Made by a program: the position numbers and the translations under genes
DNA from: Mycolicibacterium agri
GTDB taxonomy: Bacteria; Actinomycetota; Actinomycetes; Mycobacteriales; Mycobacteriaceae
Direction of reading: 5' to 3'
Assembly: GCF_002553505.1 (NCBI RefSeq)
Contig: NZ_PDCP01000039.1
Location: 1 to 59,274, forward strand
DNA: 59,274 nt
In this document: one piece after another, positions 50,563-58,155 of the stretch
Position numbering within the stretch: the first letter of the stretch is position 1
Layout of the letters: each line of letters opens with the position of its first letter
The notes under the pieces: generated by a model
Databases searched by the model: none
The model's input: only the letters and a program-made list of their open reading frames with translations
Told to the model about the DNA's origin: nothing

Positions 50563-51570
50563 CTACAGGCGCGGATCGCCGACATTCTCGGCGACGCCGT
50601 CGCTGGAGAACGACGCGACGATGGCGTCGGTCGGTGAACGCCAAGCGATCCCGAGATCGGCGGTGGTGGCCGAGTCATCGGTCGGGGTGGCCGCGGTGAG
50701 CAGCATCGCCGCCTCGTAGCTGAGGCCGTCGCCGAGTGTCACGATGCCCGACAGCGCGTCGGCGAGCCGTCCAACGCCGCGGAAAATCGTCTGCGGCACC
50801 GGGATTCGGGTTATGCGCCGGCCCCTGCCGCGCTCAAGGGCGTCGATCATGTCGTCGAATGCGACGAGGACGCCGCCGCACACATAGCGTCGCGGCCCAC
50901 GCCCGGGCGACATCACCGCAGCATGGACGTCGGCGACGTCACGCACATCGATCATCTGCATCCCGCCGCGCAGCCGCGGCGCGACGCCCGCCCGCACGAT
51001 CGGCGCCCACCCGCGTTCGGTGACGCCCGGCTCGGTGTGGAAGGCGGGGCCGACGACGCTCGACGGGTACGTGATGACCACGGGTGCGCCCAGCCGCTGC
51101 AGTCCACGCGCGATGCGGTCGGCGTAGCCCTTGGTCTGCGCGTAGGCGCTGCGGCCCGGTGCCGTGGGCGTGTCGGGGCCGATGACGCCGTCTGGCGGCG
51201 GGAACAACGCGCTGTAACTGCTGACGAGGACGACGGGATCGAGTGCGGCTTGCACGGCGCGGGTCAGCAGCGTCTCGGTGGCGTAGGCGTTGATCTCCCA
51301 CATCAGCTGGGTGCGACGGCTGTCGGTGCCCACCACGCCCGCGCCGTGCAGTACGGCGTCGCAGCCCTTGAACAGCGCGTCGATGGTGGTGGCCTCGCGG
51401 ACGTCGCCGACCAAGACCTCGACGTCGCCGAGTTCGGTCAGCCGTTCCAGCACCGGCGCACCATTCGCATCTGGGGCGACGAGCAGGCGTATGCGGTGGC
51501 CTTGGGCGAGCAGAGCCCTTACACAGTGCGCGCCGACGTAGCCGGTCCCGCCGGTGACGGCGATCAGCAT
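50563..51570 (-). CDS. NAD(P)-dependent epimerase/reductase family protein
   Basis: This 335-residue extended SDR has VTGGTGYVGAHCVRALLAQGH at the N-terminus, a VLVGDVREA acidic site, serine in LVSSYSALFPP and Tyr-x-x-x-Lys in YAQTKGYAD. It resembles dihydroflavonol-4-reductase-like oxidoreductases. ATG 51570 has a GGGAGGG site. The longer frame upstream to 51678 lacks homology. It is probably co-transcribed with the channel gene downstream. Confidence 0.88.
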   Translation of the reverse strand: MLIAVTGGTGYVGAHCVRALLAQGHRIRLLVAPDANGAPVLERLTELGDVEVLVGDVREATTIDALFKGCDAVLHGAGVVGTDSRRTQLMWEINAYATETLLTRAVQAALDPVVLVSSYSALFPPPDGVIGPDTPTAPGRSAYAQTKGYADRIARGLQRLGAPVVITYPSSVVGPAFHTEPGVTERGWAPIVRAGVAPRLRGGMQMIDVRDVADVHAAVMSPGRGPRRYVCGGVLVAFDDMIDALERGRGRRITRIPVPQTIFRGVGRLADALSGIVTLGDGLSYEAAMLLTAATPTDDSATTADLGIAWRSPTDAIVASFSSDGVAENVGDPRL

Positions 51571-51746
51571 GGGCCCTCCCTCCCCGGATTTCGGGACCGA
51601 TGGTATCGAAAGTGCGGCCGCAGGATTTGCCCGGCCCGCGCCGGAGCTACTTGGTGTTCGACGTGCTAATGAATTCATGCGTCACTCGTAAACGGCGGAT
51701 GCTCCATCACCGCTTGAAATGTGAGTGATCTTGTCGGATTCGCCGT

Positions 51747-51752
51747 TACTAT
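51747..51752 (+). promoter_or_regulatory. -10 box of leaderless lipoprotein gene
   Basis: TACTAT is followed by seven bases and ATG 51760, the leaderless spacing. The rest of the gap 51571-51746 shows no other feature I can name. Confidence 0.5.
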
Positions 51753-51759
51753 CCATTAC

Positions 51760-51957
51760 ATGAGCAAACGAATTACGGTTGCTGCAGCGGCCCAACGGGT
51801 CATGATCGCAGGCTGTTCGAGCCCTGCGTCTCCGCCGGCTGAAACCGTGACGACGGAGCGTCCGGTAGCTGTTGCGCCGTCAGCGCCGATTGCGCCCCCT
51901 TCTGCTGCTCCTGGTATCTCGCCGTCCACAGGTGCCTCCGATAGTCCCGAAAGATGA
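51760..51957 (+). CDS. Small putative lipoprotein
   Basis: This 65-residue product starts MSKRITVAAAAQRVMIAGCSSPAS, with a basic N-terminus, a short hydrophobic part and a lipobox-like A-G-C. The remainder is a Pro/Ser/Ala-rich unstructured tail. The hydrophobic core is short and includes Gln-Arg, so export is not certain. A leaderless -10 box supports the start. The stop overlaps the next start (ATGA), which makes this pair a coupled unit. Confidence 0.5.
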   Translation: MSKRITVAAAAQRVMIAGCSSPASPPAETVTTERPVAVAPSAPIAPPSAAPGISPSTGASDSPER

Positions 51958-52757
51958 GTCGTCAAAGTTCCGACGACGGGATCGCCAAGGCTATTGGCGG
52001 TCTCATTTTCTTCGTTATCGTCCTGATTTCGGTCATTCCGAAGGAGATATGGATCGCCATCGGTGTTGCTGTCGGCGGCGCACTGCTGATCTGGTTCACG
52101 GCATGGGCGATCAACGCGTACAGCAAGCACCGCGCTGAAGTGGAGGCACGGCTGGCCGCCGAGGAGAAAGCCCGAGCCGCTGCGGCAAAACGGGAGCGAG
52201 AAGAGAAAGCTCGTCGAGAGAAGCAACAACGGATTGCCACTCTTGGCCGCGAGAACGCCGACCTTGTCGAATCGGCGCTAGCTGCAGTCCAACAAGTGAG
52301 GGCATCGGAAGCCGCCCGCACGGGATGGCTCGGCGATGTTGATTTCACCGCCGACATCCAAGAGATCACCGCGAAGTTCCAGAAAGCGCACGCTCTGCGC
52401 AAGCTCATACGGGAGCTATCCGCTCTGGATAAGCCGAGCCCCGATGACCGGAAGATTCTCGCGGAGGCTAGAACCACGGCTTCGAGCCTCGAACTTGCCG
52501 CGATCGAGCGGGTGGAACTGATTGGGAAATGCGCAACGGAGGCTCGACTCATCGACCAGTCGCTGCGCGAAGAACGCAGGGATGCACAAACTGCTGAGCA
52601 ACGCGCGGAGCTGCATGCGAAGTTGAGCGCGATGCTCTATGGGATCGAGGCAACGCCGGACACGACGCCAAGGGACCTGGCCGCTGACGTAGTGATGGCG
52701 CGGGTACAGGCCTATCGGGATATCAAGGATCGGATTCAACAGGCCCGAGACATCTAG
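51954..52757 (+). CDS. Membrane-anchored coiled-coil protein of unknown function
   Basis: The 267-residue protein has two hydrophobic helices near the N-terminus (GGLIFFVIVLISVIP and IWIAIGVAVGGALLIWFTAWAI). A long charged coiled coil follows (about 60-100, rich in Ala/Glu/Arg/Lys). The helical C-terminal domain contains FTADIQEITAKFQKAHALRKLIRELSALDKPSPDDRKILAEA. It lies next to the tRNA cluster and integrative element. Codon use looks less GC-biased than its neighbours, so it may be accessory. No family is recognised. Confidence 0.7.
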   Translation: MSRQSSDDGIAKAIGGLIFFVIVLISVIPKEIWIAIGVAVGGALLIWFTAWAINAYSKHRAEVEARLAAEEKARAAAAKREREEKARREKQQRIATLGRENADLVESALAAVQQVRASEAARTGWLGDVDFTADIQEITAKFQKAHALRKLIRELSALDKPSPDDRKILAEARTTASSLELAAIERVELIGKCATEARLIDQSLREERRDAQTAEQRAELHAKLSAMLYGIEATPDTTPRDLAADVVMARVQAYRDIKDRIQQARDI

Positions 52758-52879
52758 CGCGACAGTGGCCGTGGTGGGTTTCGCAGTGGTTGTGACGAGG
52801 TCTTCCGAGGAACCCCGGTTGCGCCGACAGGGCGGTCGGCGGAGCCTGCGATAGGGAAATGCGCTGATCGAAGCGGTTG

Positions 52880-52955
52880 TGGTGCCCCCACCAGGACTCG
52901 AACCTGGGACCTGCGGATTAAAAGTCCGTAGCTCTACCAACTGAGCTATAGGGGC
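52880..52955 (-). tRNA. tRNA-Lys (TTT)
   Basis: On the minus strand the sequence folds as a cloverleaf: acceptor GCCCCTA/TGGGGGC, D-arm AGCTCAGTTGGTAGAGC, anticodon loop CTTTTAA (TTT), T-arm GGTTCGAGTCC, encoded CCA (52880-52882). A -10 box TATCCT (52966-52971, minus strand) lies just upstream. Confidence 0.97.
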
Positions 52956-52994
52956 GCGATGAATCAGGATACTGCCCGCGGAAGCGTAGCCCGT

Positions 52995-53024
52995 TTGAGG
53001 ATTCGGGGCGCGGTACCCTAAGCT
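52995..53024 (+). promoter_or_regulatory. Promoter of the tRNA-Glu-Asp-Phe cluster
   Basis: TTGAGG (52995-53000) and TAAGCT (53019-53024) are separated by 18 bases, a good sigma-A promoter about 50 bases before tRNA-Glu. Confidence 0.6.
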
Positions 53025-53078
53025 ATCGAGGCTCCCAGCGTTAAGGCGTTGCGAGTACCCCGGAGAGATTCGGTTCTG

Positions 53079-53151
53079 GCCCCCTTCGTCTAGCGGCCTA
53101 GGACGCCGCCCTTTCAAGGCGGTAGCGCGGGTTCGAATCCCGTAGGGGGTA
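53079..53151 (+). tRNA. tRNA-Glu (TTC)
   Basis: Cloverleaf with acceptor GCCCCCT/AGGGGGT, anticodon stem CCGCC/GGCGG with loop CTTTCAA (TTC) and T-arm GCGGGTTCGAATCCCGT. CCA is not encoded. First of three tRNA genes on the plus strand. Confidence 0.96.
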
Positions 53152-53188
53152 CCCGCTTCGTGGTAACGCGGAGGAGGATGTGCAGCGA

Positions 53189-53265
53189 GGCCCTGTGGCG
53201 CAGTTGGTTAGCGCGCCGCCCTGTCACGGCGGAGGTCGCGGGTTCGAGTCCCGTCAGGGTCGCCA
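53189..53265 (+). tRNA. tRNA-Asp (GTC)
   Basis: Cloverleaf with acceptor GGCCCTG/CAGGGTC, anticodon stem CCGCC/GGCGG with loop CTGTCAC (GTC), T-arm CGGGTTCGAGTCCCG, discriminator G and encoded CCA. Confidence 0.96.
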
Positions 53266-53317
53266 CGGCGGCGAGGCACGTCGCGCACGCGAGCAGCATG
53301 CGACATCGGTGCCGTCG

Positions 53318-53394
53318 GGCCAGGTAGCTCAGTTGGTACGAGCGTCCGCCTGAAAAGCGGAAGGTCGCCGGTTCGATCCCGGCCCTGGCCACCA
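53318..53394 (+). tRNA. tRNA-Phe (GAA), probable attachment site
   Basis: Cloverleaf with acceptor GGCCAGG/CCTGGCC, D-arm AGCTCAGTTGGTACGAGC, anticodon loop CTGAAAA (GAA), T-arm CCGGTTCGATCCCGG and encoded CCA. The tyrosine integrase gene ends 39 bases beyond the tRNA 3' end, the usual layout when an element has integrated into the tRNA. The 3' half is therefore the likely left attachment site. Confidence 0.96.
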
Positions 53395-53432
53395 TTCTTT
53401 ACCTGCATCGACACGGGTCTTGCACTCGGTTG

Positions 53433-54587
53433 TCAGTTTGATTCGTCCGGTTCTTGTCCGGTCTTCGGTGTGTGAATCTCGGTCGCGTGAAGCTGATCGA
53501 GGTTCGTCGCGACTTGGTCCAACTCGTCGGAGTAGAGGTCGCTGTAGATGTTCGCGGTCACGGTCGGCGTTGAGTGGCCCATGGTCTTCTGGACATATCT
53601 GAGGTCGGCGCCGGATTTGCGGGCCAGGCTGGCGTAAGTGTGGCGGAGATCATGGATGGTCAATGGCGCCAGGTCGGTCTTTTTGAGGGCTTTGTTCCAG
53701 TGGGTGTGTCGACGCCAGTTGTTGGAGCGCAGCATCGCGCCATTGGGTGACGTGACGGCGGGCTCGTCAGGTCCCCGCCCGGTGATACGCCCCTTGAAGA
53801 TGTCGACGACGACTTGGGGGAGCGGGACGGTTCGAATGCCGGCTCGGGTCTTGGGCGGCCCGATGACGATGCGGCCTTCGACCTCCGGTGCTGCCCGCCG
53901 GACATAGAGGCGACGAGCCCCGAGGTCGACGTCTTTGACGCGCAGGCCGACGAGTTCGGACCAGCGCAGGCCGGTGTAGGCGAGGACCGTCACCACGTCG
54001 CCTTGATCTCCGCACGCGATGGCGAGTGTCTGGACCTCCTGAGCGGTCAGGTATCGGTGACGCTCCCGCTCGGGAATTCGGCCAGCCGAGACGCCGGTAG
54101 CAGGGTTCTGGCGGATTCGGCCGTCCTGGTGAGCGACATCGAGAATCGACCGGAGTAGTCGCAGCGTCGATACCTTCGCCCACGGGCCGACTTTGAGGCC
54201 GTCAACGAACGCCTGAACGTCGGCGCGGGTGATTTCGTCGACTGGCAGGTGGCCGAACCGCGGTTTGATACGCAGTTCCCAGTGCTGGGTGTAGCCGCTC
54301 CAAGTCTTCGGCGACACCGCTGGCTTCTTGGAGTCGGAAAACTGCGCCCAAATCCGCTGCAGCGGTGTGCGACCGAGGCGGGGATCGAACCGACGCGCAC
54401 CGAGGGCGGCTTCGTTGTCGCGTTCGGATTTGAACGCCTTGGCCTCGCGCAGAGTCGGGAACGTGGCGGACGTTTCGACCCAGCCGGATGGGACTTCGGG
54501 GTCGCGAATCAGGTAGCGGACTTGGTAGCGGGACTCCCCAGCGGTGTTGAGGCGCTTCCGGATTCCGCGCGGGGTGTTGCCAGCCAT
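53433..54587 (-). CDS. int: Tyrosine site-specific integrase
   Basis: The 384-residue recombinase has an N-terminal arm-binding domain (about 1-60), a SAM-like core-binding domain (about 72-170, VSPKTWSGYTQHWELRIKPRFGHLPVDEIT) and a catalytic domain. All catalytic residues are visible: Arg208 in YTGLRWSEL, His312 and Arg315 in IHDLRHTYAS, His338 in MGHST, and the nucleophile Tyr348 in ANIYSDLY. It should insert and excise the element at tRNA-Phe. Its start overlaps the excisionase stop by one base (TAATG), so both are made from one mRNA. Confidence 0.96.
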   Translation of the reverse strand: MAGNTPRGIRKRLNTAGESRYQVRYLIRDPEVPSGWVETSATFPTLREAKAFKSERDNEAALGARRFDPRLGRTPLQRIWAQFSDSKKPAVSPKTWSGYTQHWELRIKPRFGHLPVDEITRADVQAFVDGLKVGPWAKVSTLRLLRSILDVAHQDGRIRQNPATGVSAGRIPERERHRYLTAQEVQTLAIACGDQGDVVTVLAYTGLRWSELVGLRVKDVDLGARRLYVRRAAPEVEGRIVIGPPKTRAGIRTVPLPQVVVDIFKGRITGRGPDEPAVTSPNGAMLRSNNWRRHTHWNKALKKTDLAPLTIHDLRHTYASLARKSGADLRYVQKTMGHSTPTVTANIYSDLYSDELDQVATNLDQLHATEIHTPKTGQEPDESN

Positions 54588-54823
54588 TACCGACGCACCT
54601 GCTTAAGCCAGGACCGAACTTCTGCGCAATCCCAGCGGCGCACCCGCTCCGACAGGGTGTAGCAGGGCGGTCCGATCTGCTTGCCAGTCGTTTCGCGGAT
54701 CGCCGCCCAGCGGTTGAGCGTTGCGGCGGATACCCCGAGCAGTACTGACACCTGATCGGCGGTCAGTAGCTCAGGAAAGCTGCCCGCGGCGACGAGCGTT
54801 TCCCGAATGCCATGAGTGACCAT
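54587..54823 (-). CDS. xis: Excisionase (MerR/HTH_17-type DNA-binding protein)
   Basis: The 78-residue protein has a helix-turn-helix LLTADQVSVLLGVSAATLNRWAAIRETTGKQIGPPCYTLSERVRRWDCAEVRSWLKQV, the winged-HTH pattern of excisionases. ATG 54823 was selected because upstream sequence in this frame overlaps the next gene. It is four bases after the preceding stop and one base overlaps int. The expected role is to steer integrase towards excision. Confidence 0.9.
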   Translation of the reverse strand: MVTHGIRETLVAAGSFPELLTADQVSVLLGVSAATLNRWAAIRETTGKQIGPPCYTLSERVRRWDCAEVRSWLKQVRR

Positions 54824-54827
54824 CGCT

Positions 54828-55148
54828 TCACCTCGCCGCACGGATGGAGTCGAACCAGGCCCGGGTGCGCTGCAATCCGGCATCAATGTCAGATGGACCG
54901 CAAGTAATACCCCAGACGTCATATGCCCACCGTTCCAATGCGGAATCCGTTGTCTCGCCGCATCGCTGGAGTTCGTTCTCGTCGCCCAGGACCAGAGCGG
55001 TGCCCAAGACCTCGCCGCAGGACCACCGATATCGGTAGTCGTCCCATCCGTGTGTGCGGACGAGATCGGCACGGTGGATCAAGTCTTCTGCGTGCCGCGC
55101 CAATTCGTCCGGGTTGGGTGGGTCAAAGATGGACCAGTCATCGGTCAT
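54828..55148 (-). CDS. Hypothetical protein of the element
   Basis: This 106-residue acidic protein begins MTDDWSIFDPPNPDELARHAEDLI and contains a helical region with two Trp-rich parts (HGWDDYRYRWSCGEVLG; ERWAYDVWGITCGPSDID). The start overlaps the translocase stop by four bases (ATGA-type), so it belongs to the same operon. It occupies the place where AICEs commonly have a replication initiator, but it is far too short and has no such motif. No function can be assigned. Confidence 0.75.
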   Translation of the reverse strand: MTDDWSIFDPPNPDELARHAEDLIHRADLVRTHGWDDYRYRWSCGEVLGTALVLGDENELQRCGETTDSALERWAYDVWGITCGPSDIDAGLQRTRAWFDSIRAAR

Positions 55149-56464
55149 TGCGATGCCCCGACGCCGGTGGACGAATGTCCGTATTGCTTTGCGGTGGATC
55201 GGATTTGGGTATCGCTCCAGAAGTCGGATCGCACTTTAGTCACTTGGCCGTCCTCGGCGATGACGTAGCCGGTGCCCGGTCGCCCGGGGCTGATCCGGTG
55301 TGCGGGGGCCTTGTCGGCCATCCCGTCGCCGAGGACCATGGTCACCTCGTCGCGGGAACGTAGTCGGAGCGCAATGGTCTGAGTGAAGAGCCCTCGCATC
55401 GGTAGGACTTCTTTTCGGGGGTCCTGCAGGAACGCGGCCACGACGATGCCCAGCGCACGGCCTTTGGTGAGAATCCGCGACAGCGAGGCGGCGGCTTCTT
55501 TCCGAAGGGCTGGATCGCTCATGTACGCGGTCACTCCGGCCAGCTCATCGATCAGGAGCAGCACGAGCGGGGAGCCCTTGGTTGGAGTGTGCTCACGCGT
55601 GCGACCAGCCATCGCATTGCCGCGCTTGTCCATCAACTTCTCTAGTGCGGCAAGGGTTTCCACGGCATCGGCCTCCGTAGTGGCGATCTTAGTAAACAGA
55701 CGGGATCCGATCGACAACTCGATGCCGTACTTCAAATCGATTCCCACCAGGCGCACTACACCGTCGGCCACAGCGGGGCCGAGATTGCCGGCGATGCCCC
55801 AGAAGACGGAACCTTTGCCTGCACCAGAGCAGCCCACAGTTAGGGTGTGCCGACCACTCAATGGCAAACTCCAGGCTGATCCGTTTTCGCACCGCCCAAG
55901 CGCAACGTGCTTTGTCGCCACCGCTGTCGGCAGGGAAGCGTGACCTACCGTTGACAGCTGCTCTCGTATGACCAGCTCGATTCGGAGTGTTCCCGGCGAA
56001 ACGACAACCGATCGCGCGGAGTGTGCGCCGGCAGCGTCGCGAATCGCCGGAACGGCGCGCTCCAAGTCTTCCACGGTCTGTCCCATCCGTGCCCGCACTG
56101 TTAGGCGCAGGGTGGTGTGAGATACGTCTGTTCCCAGTAGCTTTGGATGAAACCAGCGGGTGGAGGTGACCTGCTGGCCTTCTTTGTTGCAGCGAGTGAC
56201 CTGTTCGGAGGCGGATAGACCGCACCGTTTGCAGAGCCTGCGCCAGGAGACGTAAGCCCACATTCGCCAGCGCAGAAGTCGGGCCGGTGCCGCGAACCGT
56301 TCCTCGTACGTCTCTGGAGAGCGCAGTCGCCAGGAGATGAGGGCAACGCCGATGACTCCCACGCTGATCGCCACGCACAGGCCGAGAGTGGCGAGGAAAT
56401 TCAAGACATGATCGAGCCGGAACGGGGTGTCGAGATCGAGCGGTGCGTACGGATCGGGATTCAT
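55145..56464 (-). CDS. FtsK/SpoIIIE-type DNA translocase (TraB/TraSA-like)
   Basis: The 439-residue protein has one or two N-terminal membrane helices (about 21-46, FLATLGLCVAISVGVIGVALISW) and an FtsK-type ATPase. Walker A is GCSGAGKGS (211-219), and Walker B is LVLLLIDE (about 300-307) followed by LAGV. A C-terminal arginine-rich part contains IALRLRSRDEVTMVLGDG, and the end lacks an obvious gamma domain. In AICEs a protein of this type pumps double-stranded DNA between mycelial cells; here it would be the transfer engine. It is flanked by overlapping genes on both sides. Confidence 0.9.
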   Translation of the reverse strand: MNPDPYAPLDLDTPFRLDHVLNFLATLGLCVAISVGVIGVALISWRLRSPETYEERFAAPARLLRWRMWAYVSWRRLCKRCGLSASEQVTRCNKEGQQVTSTRWFHPKLLGTDVSHTTLRLTVRARMGQTVEDLERAVPAIRDAAGAHSARSVVVSPGTLRIELVIREQLSTVGHASLPTAVATKHVALGRCENGSAWSLPLSGRHTLTVGCSGAGKGSVFWGIAGNLGPAVADGVVRLVGIDLKYGIELSIGSRLFTKIATTEADAVETLAALEKLMDKRGNAMAGRTREHTPTKGSPLVLLLIDELAGVTAYMSDPALRKEAAASLSRILTKGRALGIVVAAFLQDPRKEVLPMRGLFTQTIALRLRSRDEVTMVLGDGMADKAPAHRISPGRPGTGYVIAEDGQVTKVRSDFWSDTQIRSTAKQYGHSSTGVGASQ

Positions 56465-56883
56465 GCCGATTCCCGGGTGGTCGTTGCGCCGGCGGATGGC
56501 TTGCCTTGGGCCCTCATATCGGAGGCACGAAACGACCAGGCGATCCTGGAGAAGTCGCCCGACTTCTCGATGTACGGCAGCGCCATGAGCCCGTCGAAAA
56601 CCACTGGGGTGAAGGGTGTTCCGCTGGAATTTGCGGGTGCCGACGGCTGCGTTGGCGCGGCAAACTTGATCGTCACCGTTCGGCTGCGCTTCGGCGCGGC
56701 AGGATCACCGTCAAGGACTTCGACCTGCCACATCGGCAATCCAGTGTCGCGATCTCTCGCCTGCACACGGTTCTCGCCGGAGGATTTGTCGAAGTCGATC
56801 ATTGGCGTCACCTCCGATACGAGGAACGCGCCGAGGGAGAACACCTGGTCGTGGCTGATTTGGAGCCATTTAGGGATGGCCAT
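56461..56883 (-). CDS. Hypothetical protein upstream of the translocase
   Basis: This 140-residue soluble protein starts MAIPKWLQISHDQVFSLGAFLVSE and contains VTPMIDFDKSSGENRVQARDRDTGLPMWQVEVLDGDP and a basic stretch. The pattern of short beta strands suggests an OB-like or beta-barrel fold. A strong AAGGAG site precedes ATG 56883. The stop overlaps the translocase start. First gene of the integrase-translocase operon. It may help transfer or DNA processing, but no family is recognised. Confidence 0.78.
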   Translation of the reverse strand: MAIPKWLQISHDQVFSLGAFLVSEVTPMIDFDKSSGENRVQARDRDTGLPMWQVEVLDGDPAAPKRSRTVTIKFAAPTQPSAPANSSGTPFTPVVFDGLMALPYIEKSGDFSRIAWSFRASDMRAQGKPSAGATTTRESA

Positions 56884-56913
56884 GTTTCGCTCCTTCTGTG
56901 CATGTTTCGGGCC

Positions 56914-56930
56914 GTCACCGAGCTGGTGAC
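56914..56930. promoter_or_regulatory. Inverted repeat in the transfer-operon promoter
   Basis: GTCACC (56914-56919) and GGTGAC (56925-56930) are separated by five bases, between the gene start at 56883 and the ACTAG array. It may lie in the leader of the transcript. Confidence 0.35.
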
Positions 56931-56940
56931 GTATGCAATG

Positions 56941-56970
56941 ACTAGGCAAAGACTAGTCATAAACTAGACA
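56941..56970. promoter_or_regulatory. Three ACTAGnCAw repeats with exact 11-bp period, candidate operator
   Basis: ACTAG begins at 56941, 56952 and 56963, each followed by n-C-A-A/T, in the promoter of the leftward operon. CTAG is rare in GC-rich genomes, so the cluster stands out. The regular spacing of one helical turn suggests cooperative binding of several repressor units, probably the neighbouring GntR protein. Confidence 0.6.
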
Positions 56971-57129
56971 ATAGCAGCCGGAGTGGCTAGGTGCACGCAC
57001 GTCCGCAGATAAGGGGAATAACGCCCCAGTGTCCAGTGAAACTGCCTCGGGGATGGCTGTGAGCAGCGGGAATGCACTTCCGCCAAAATGCGAGGCGAGG
57101 CGTCTTGGATGCTGAGATCAGAGCGGCGG

Positions 57130-57135
57130 TAGTAT
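57130..57135 (+). promoter_or_regulatory. -10 box of the GntR gene
   Basis: TAGTAT, with TTGGAT 19 bases upstream (57105-57110), is the best promoter for the rightward gene. The second CTAG array begins ten bases downstream and would cover the transcription start. Confidence 0.45.
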
Positions 57136-57144
57136 GTAGCACGG

Positions 57145-57160
57145 TCTAGCTTTTGACTAG
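57145..57160. promoter_or_regulatory. CTAG repeat pair with 11-bp period before the GntR gene
   Basis: CTAG occurs at 57146 and 57157, 11 bp apart. Read on the minus strand the units are CTAGTCAA and CTAGACCG, close to the CTAGnCAw of the first array. Each array thus has the same orientation relative to the gene it precedes. Confidence 0.6.
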
Positions 57161-57185
57161 CCCAGTGCTGGTCCGAGGAGGGCTT

Positions 57186-57881
57186 ATGTTGCAGTTCGGT
57201 CAGATTGACCGCCAGAAGGATGCGGCTCCGTACGAACAGATCGCGCAGATGTTGCGACATGCGATTACGTCGCGCCAACTGGCGCCTGGTGAGCGACTGC
57301 CTACAGAGACGAAACTCGCTGAACAATTTGGCGTCGCGAGGATGACGGTCAGGCGAGCAGTGCAGGAACTTCGCGATGAGGGCCTTCTAGTGCCGGCCTC
57401 GGGCCGTGGACTCGCTGTCAGGTCGGTGCCTTCGATCAGAGAACCGTGGCCTCAGGAGCCTGGTTACCCAACCGAAGTGACAGTGCCAAATTTCAATCTC
57501 TGGGGAGATGTCGCACCGCTGATCGCCCAGGCCGAGAATATCCGTACGCGGATGTATGTCTTGTCCGGTGATCTCCACACCGAAGTTGGATGGCAGGCGG
57601 GTGAACCGCTTGTCGTGGCCACGCTCCTCCGAACTCTTGCCGGTATCGGATTGGCAGAAGCCGACGTGCTAGGTGCTTTAGCGACGCGCCTCCACTTGCG
57701 TATCCCCGATCTCGATCAGGCTAACGAGCTCGTTAGCGCAGTGCAGGGTGCGGGGCAAGCGTTTGCAGAGGCTTGCGGTGCTGCGCAATCTGCGGCGGAC
57801 GCAATACGGCGCTACGTGGCGGCAAATTCAGACTTGTCGACTGCGAAAACACGTGAACCGTCGTCGCCCGTCGATGACTAG
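57186..57881 (+). CDS. GntR-family transcriptional regulator (Kor-type)
   Basis: The 231-residue protein has an N-terminal GntR winged helix (APYEQIAQMLRHAITSRQLAPGERLPTETKLAEQFGVARMTVRRAVQELRDEGLLVPASGRG, about 13-75). The C-terminal helical domain shows no clear ligand-domain signature. GntR regulators next to FtsK-like genes in AICEs repress transfer (KorSA type), and that role is inferred here. The start ATG 57186 has GAGGAGG upstream. It is divergent from the transfer operon and has the CTAG arrays in between. Confidence 0.88.
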   Translation: MLQFGQIDRQKDAAPYEQIAQMLRHAITSRQLAPGERLPTETKLAEQFGVARMTVRRAVQELRDEGLLVPASGRGLAVRSVPSIREPWPQEPGYPTEVTVPNFNLWGDVAPLIAQAENIRTRMYVLSGDLHTEVGWQAGEPLVVATLLRTLAGIGLAEADVLGALATRLHLRIPDLDQANELVSAVQGAGQAFAEACGAAQSAADAIRRYVAANSDLSTAKTREPSSPVDD

Positions 57882-58155
57882 CGTAACCAGCGGTGAGGAG
57901 GAGTCGAAGTCTTCGCCTACGACTCGCGTGCAACGACGGTGTCATACAGTCCGAAGTGACTAAGCCCTTCGTGGCTGTCGATTCCGGTGTACAAAAGCGA
58001 CGCATCCTCGTACCGGCGGAACGCGAACACGGCCTGGTTCATATGCGTGCAATATGCGTGCAGTTGAAGACATTGAGGGACACCACCATGGCTCGAAGCT
58101 ATTGCGGTGGACCGACAACAAATCGCAATCCGACACATGGCCCAATCGTCGGGTC
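57882..58155. other. Gap without a supported gene
   Basis: No frame here has convincing homology. A minus-strand frame 57917-58138 includes a stretch FRRYEDASLLYTGIDSHEGLSHFG that looks protein-like and lies directly after the truncated helicase in the same direction. It has a poor N-terminus and no ribosome site. It may be the remains of a small gene. Confidence 0.35.

Noticed and set aside
52416..53117. Minus-strand frame of 233 codons across tRNA-Lys and tRNA-Glu
   Set aside because: It crosses two tRNA genes and lies opposite the coiled-coil protein gene; composition is not protein-like.
53114..53395. Minus-strand frame of 93 codons with phrases such as GIEPATFRFSGGRSYQLSYLA and GLEPATSAVTGRRANQ
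   Set aside because: It is the antisense of the tRNA-Asp and tRNA-Phe genes; such tRNA-antisense frames are a known source of false proteins.
57917..58138. Minus-strand frame of 73 codons after the helicase remnant
   Set aside because: The C-terminal half looks protein-like, but there is no ribosome site, the N-terminus is Cys/Ser/His-rich noise and no family is recognised; kept only as a note in the gap entry.
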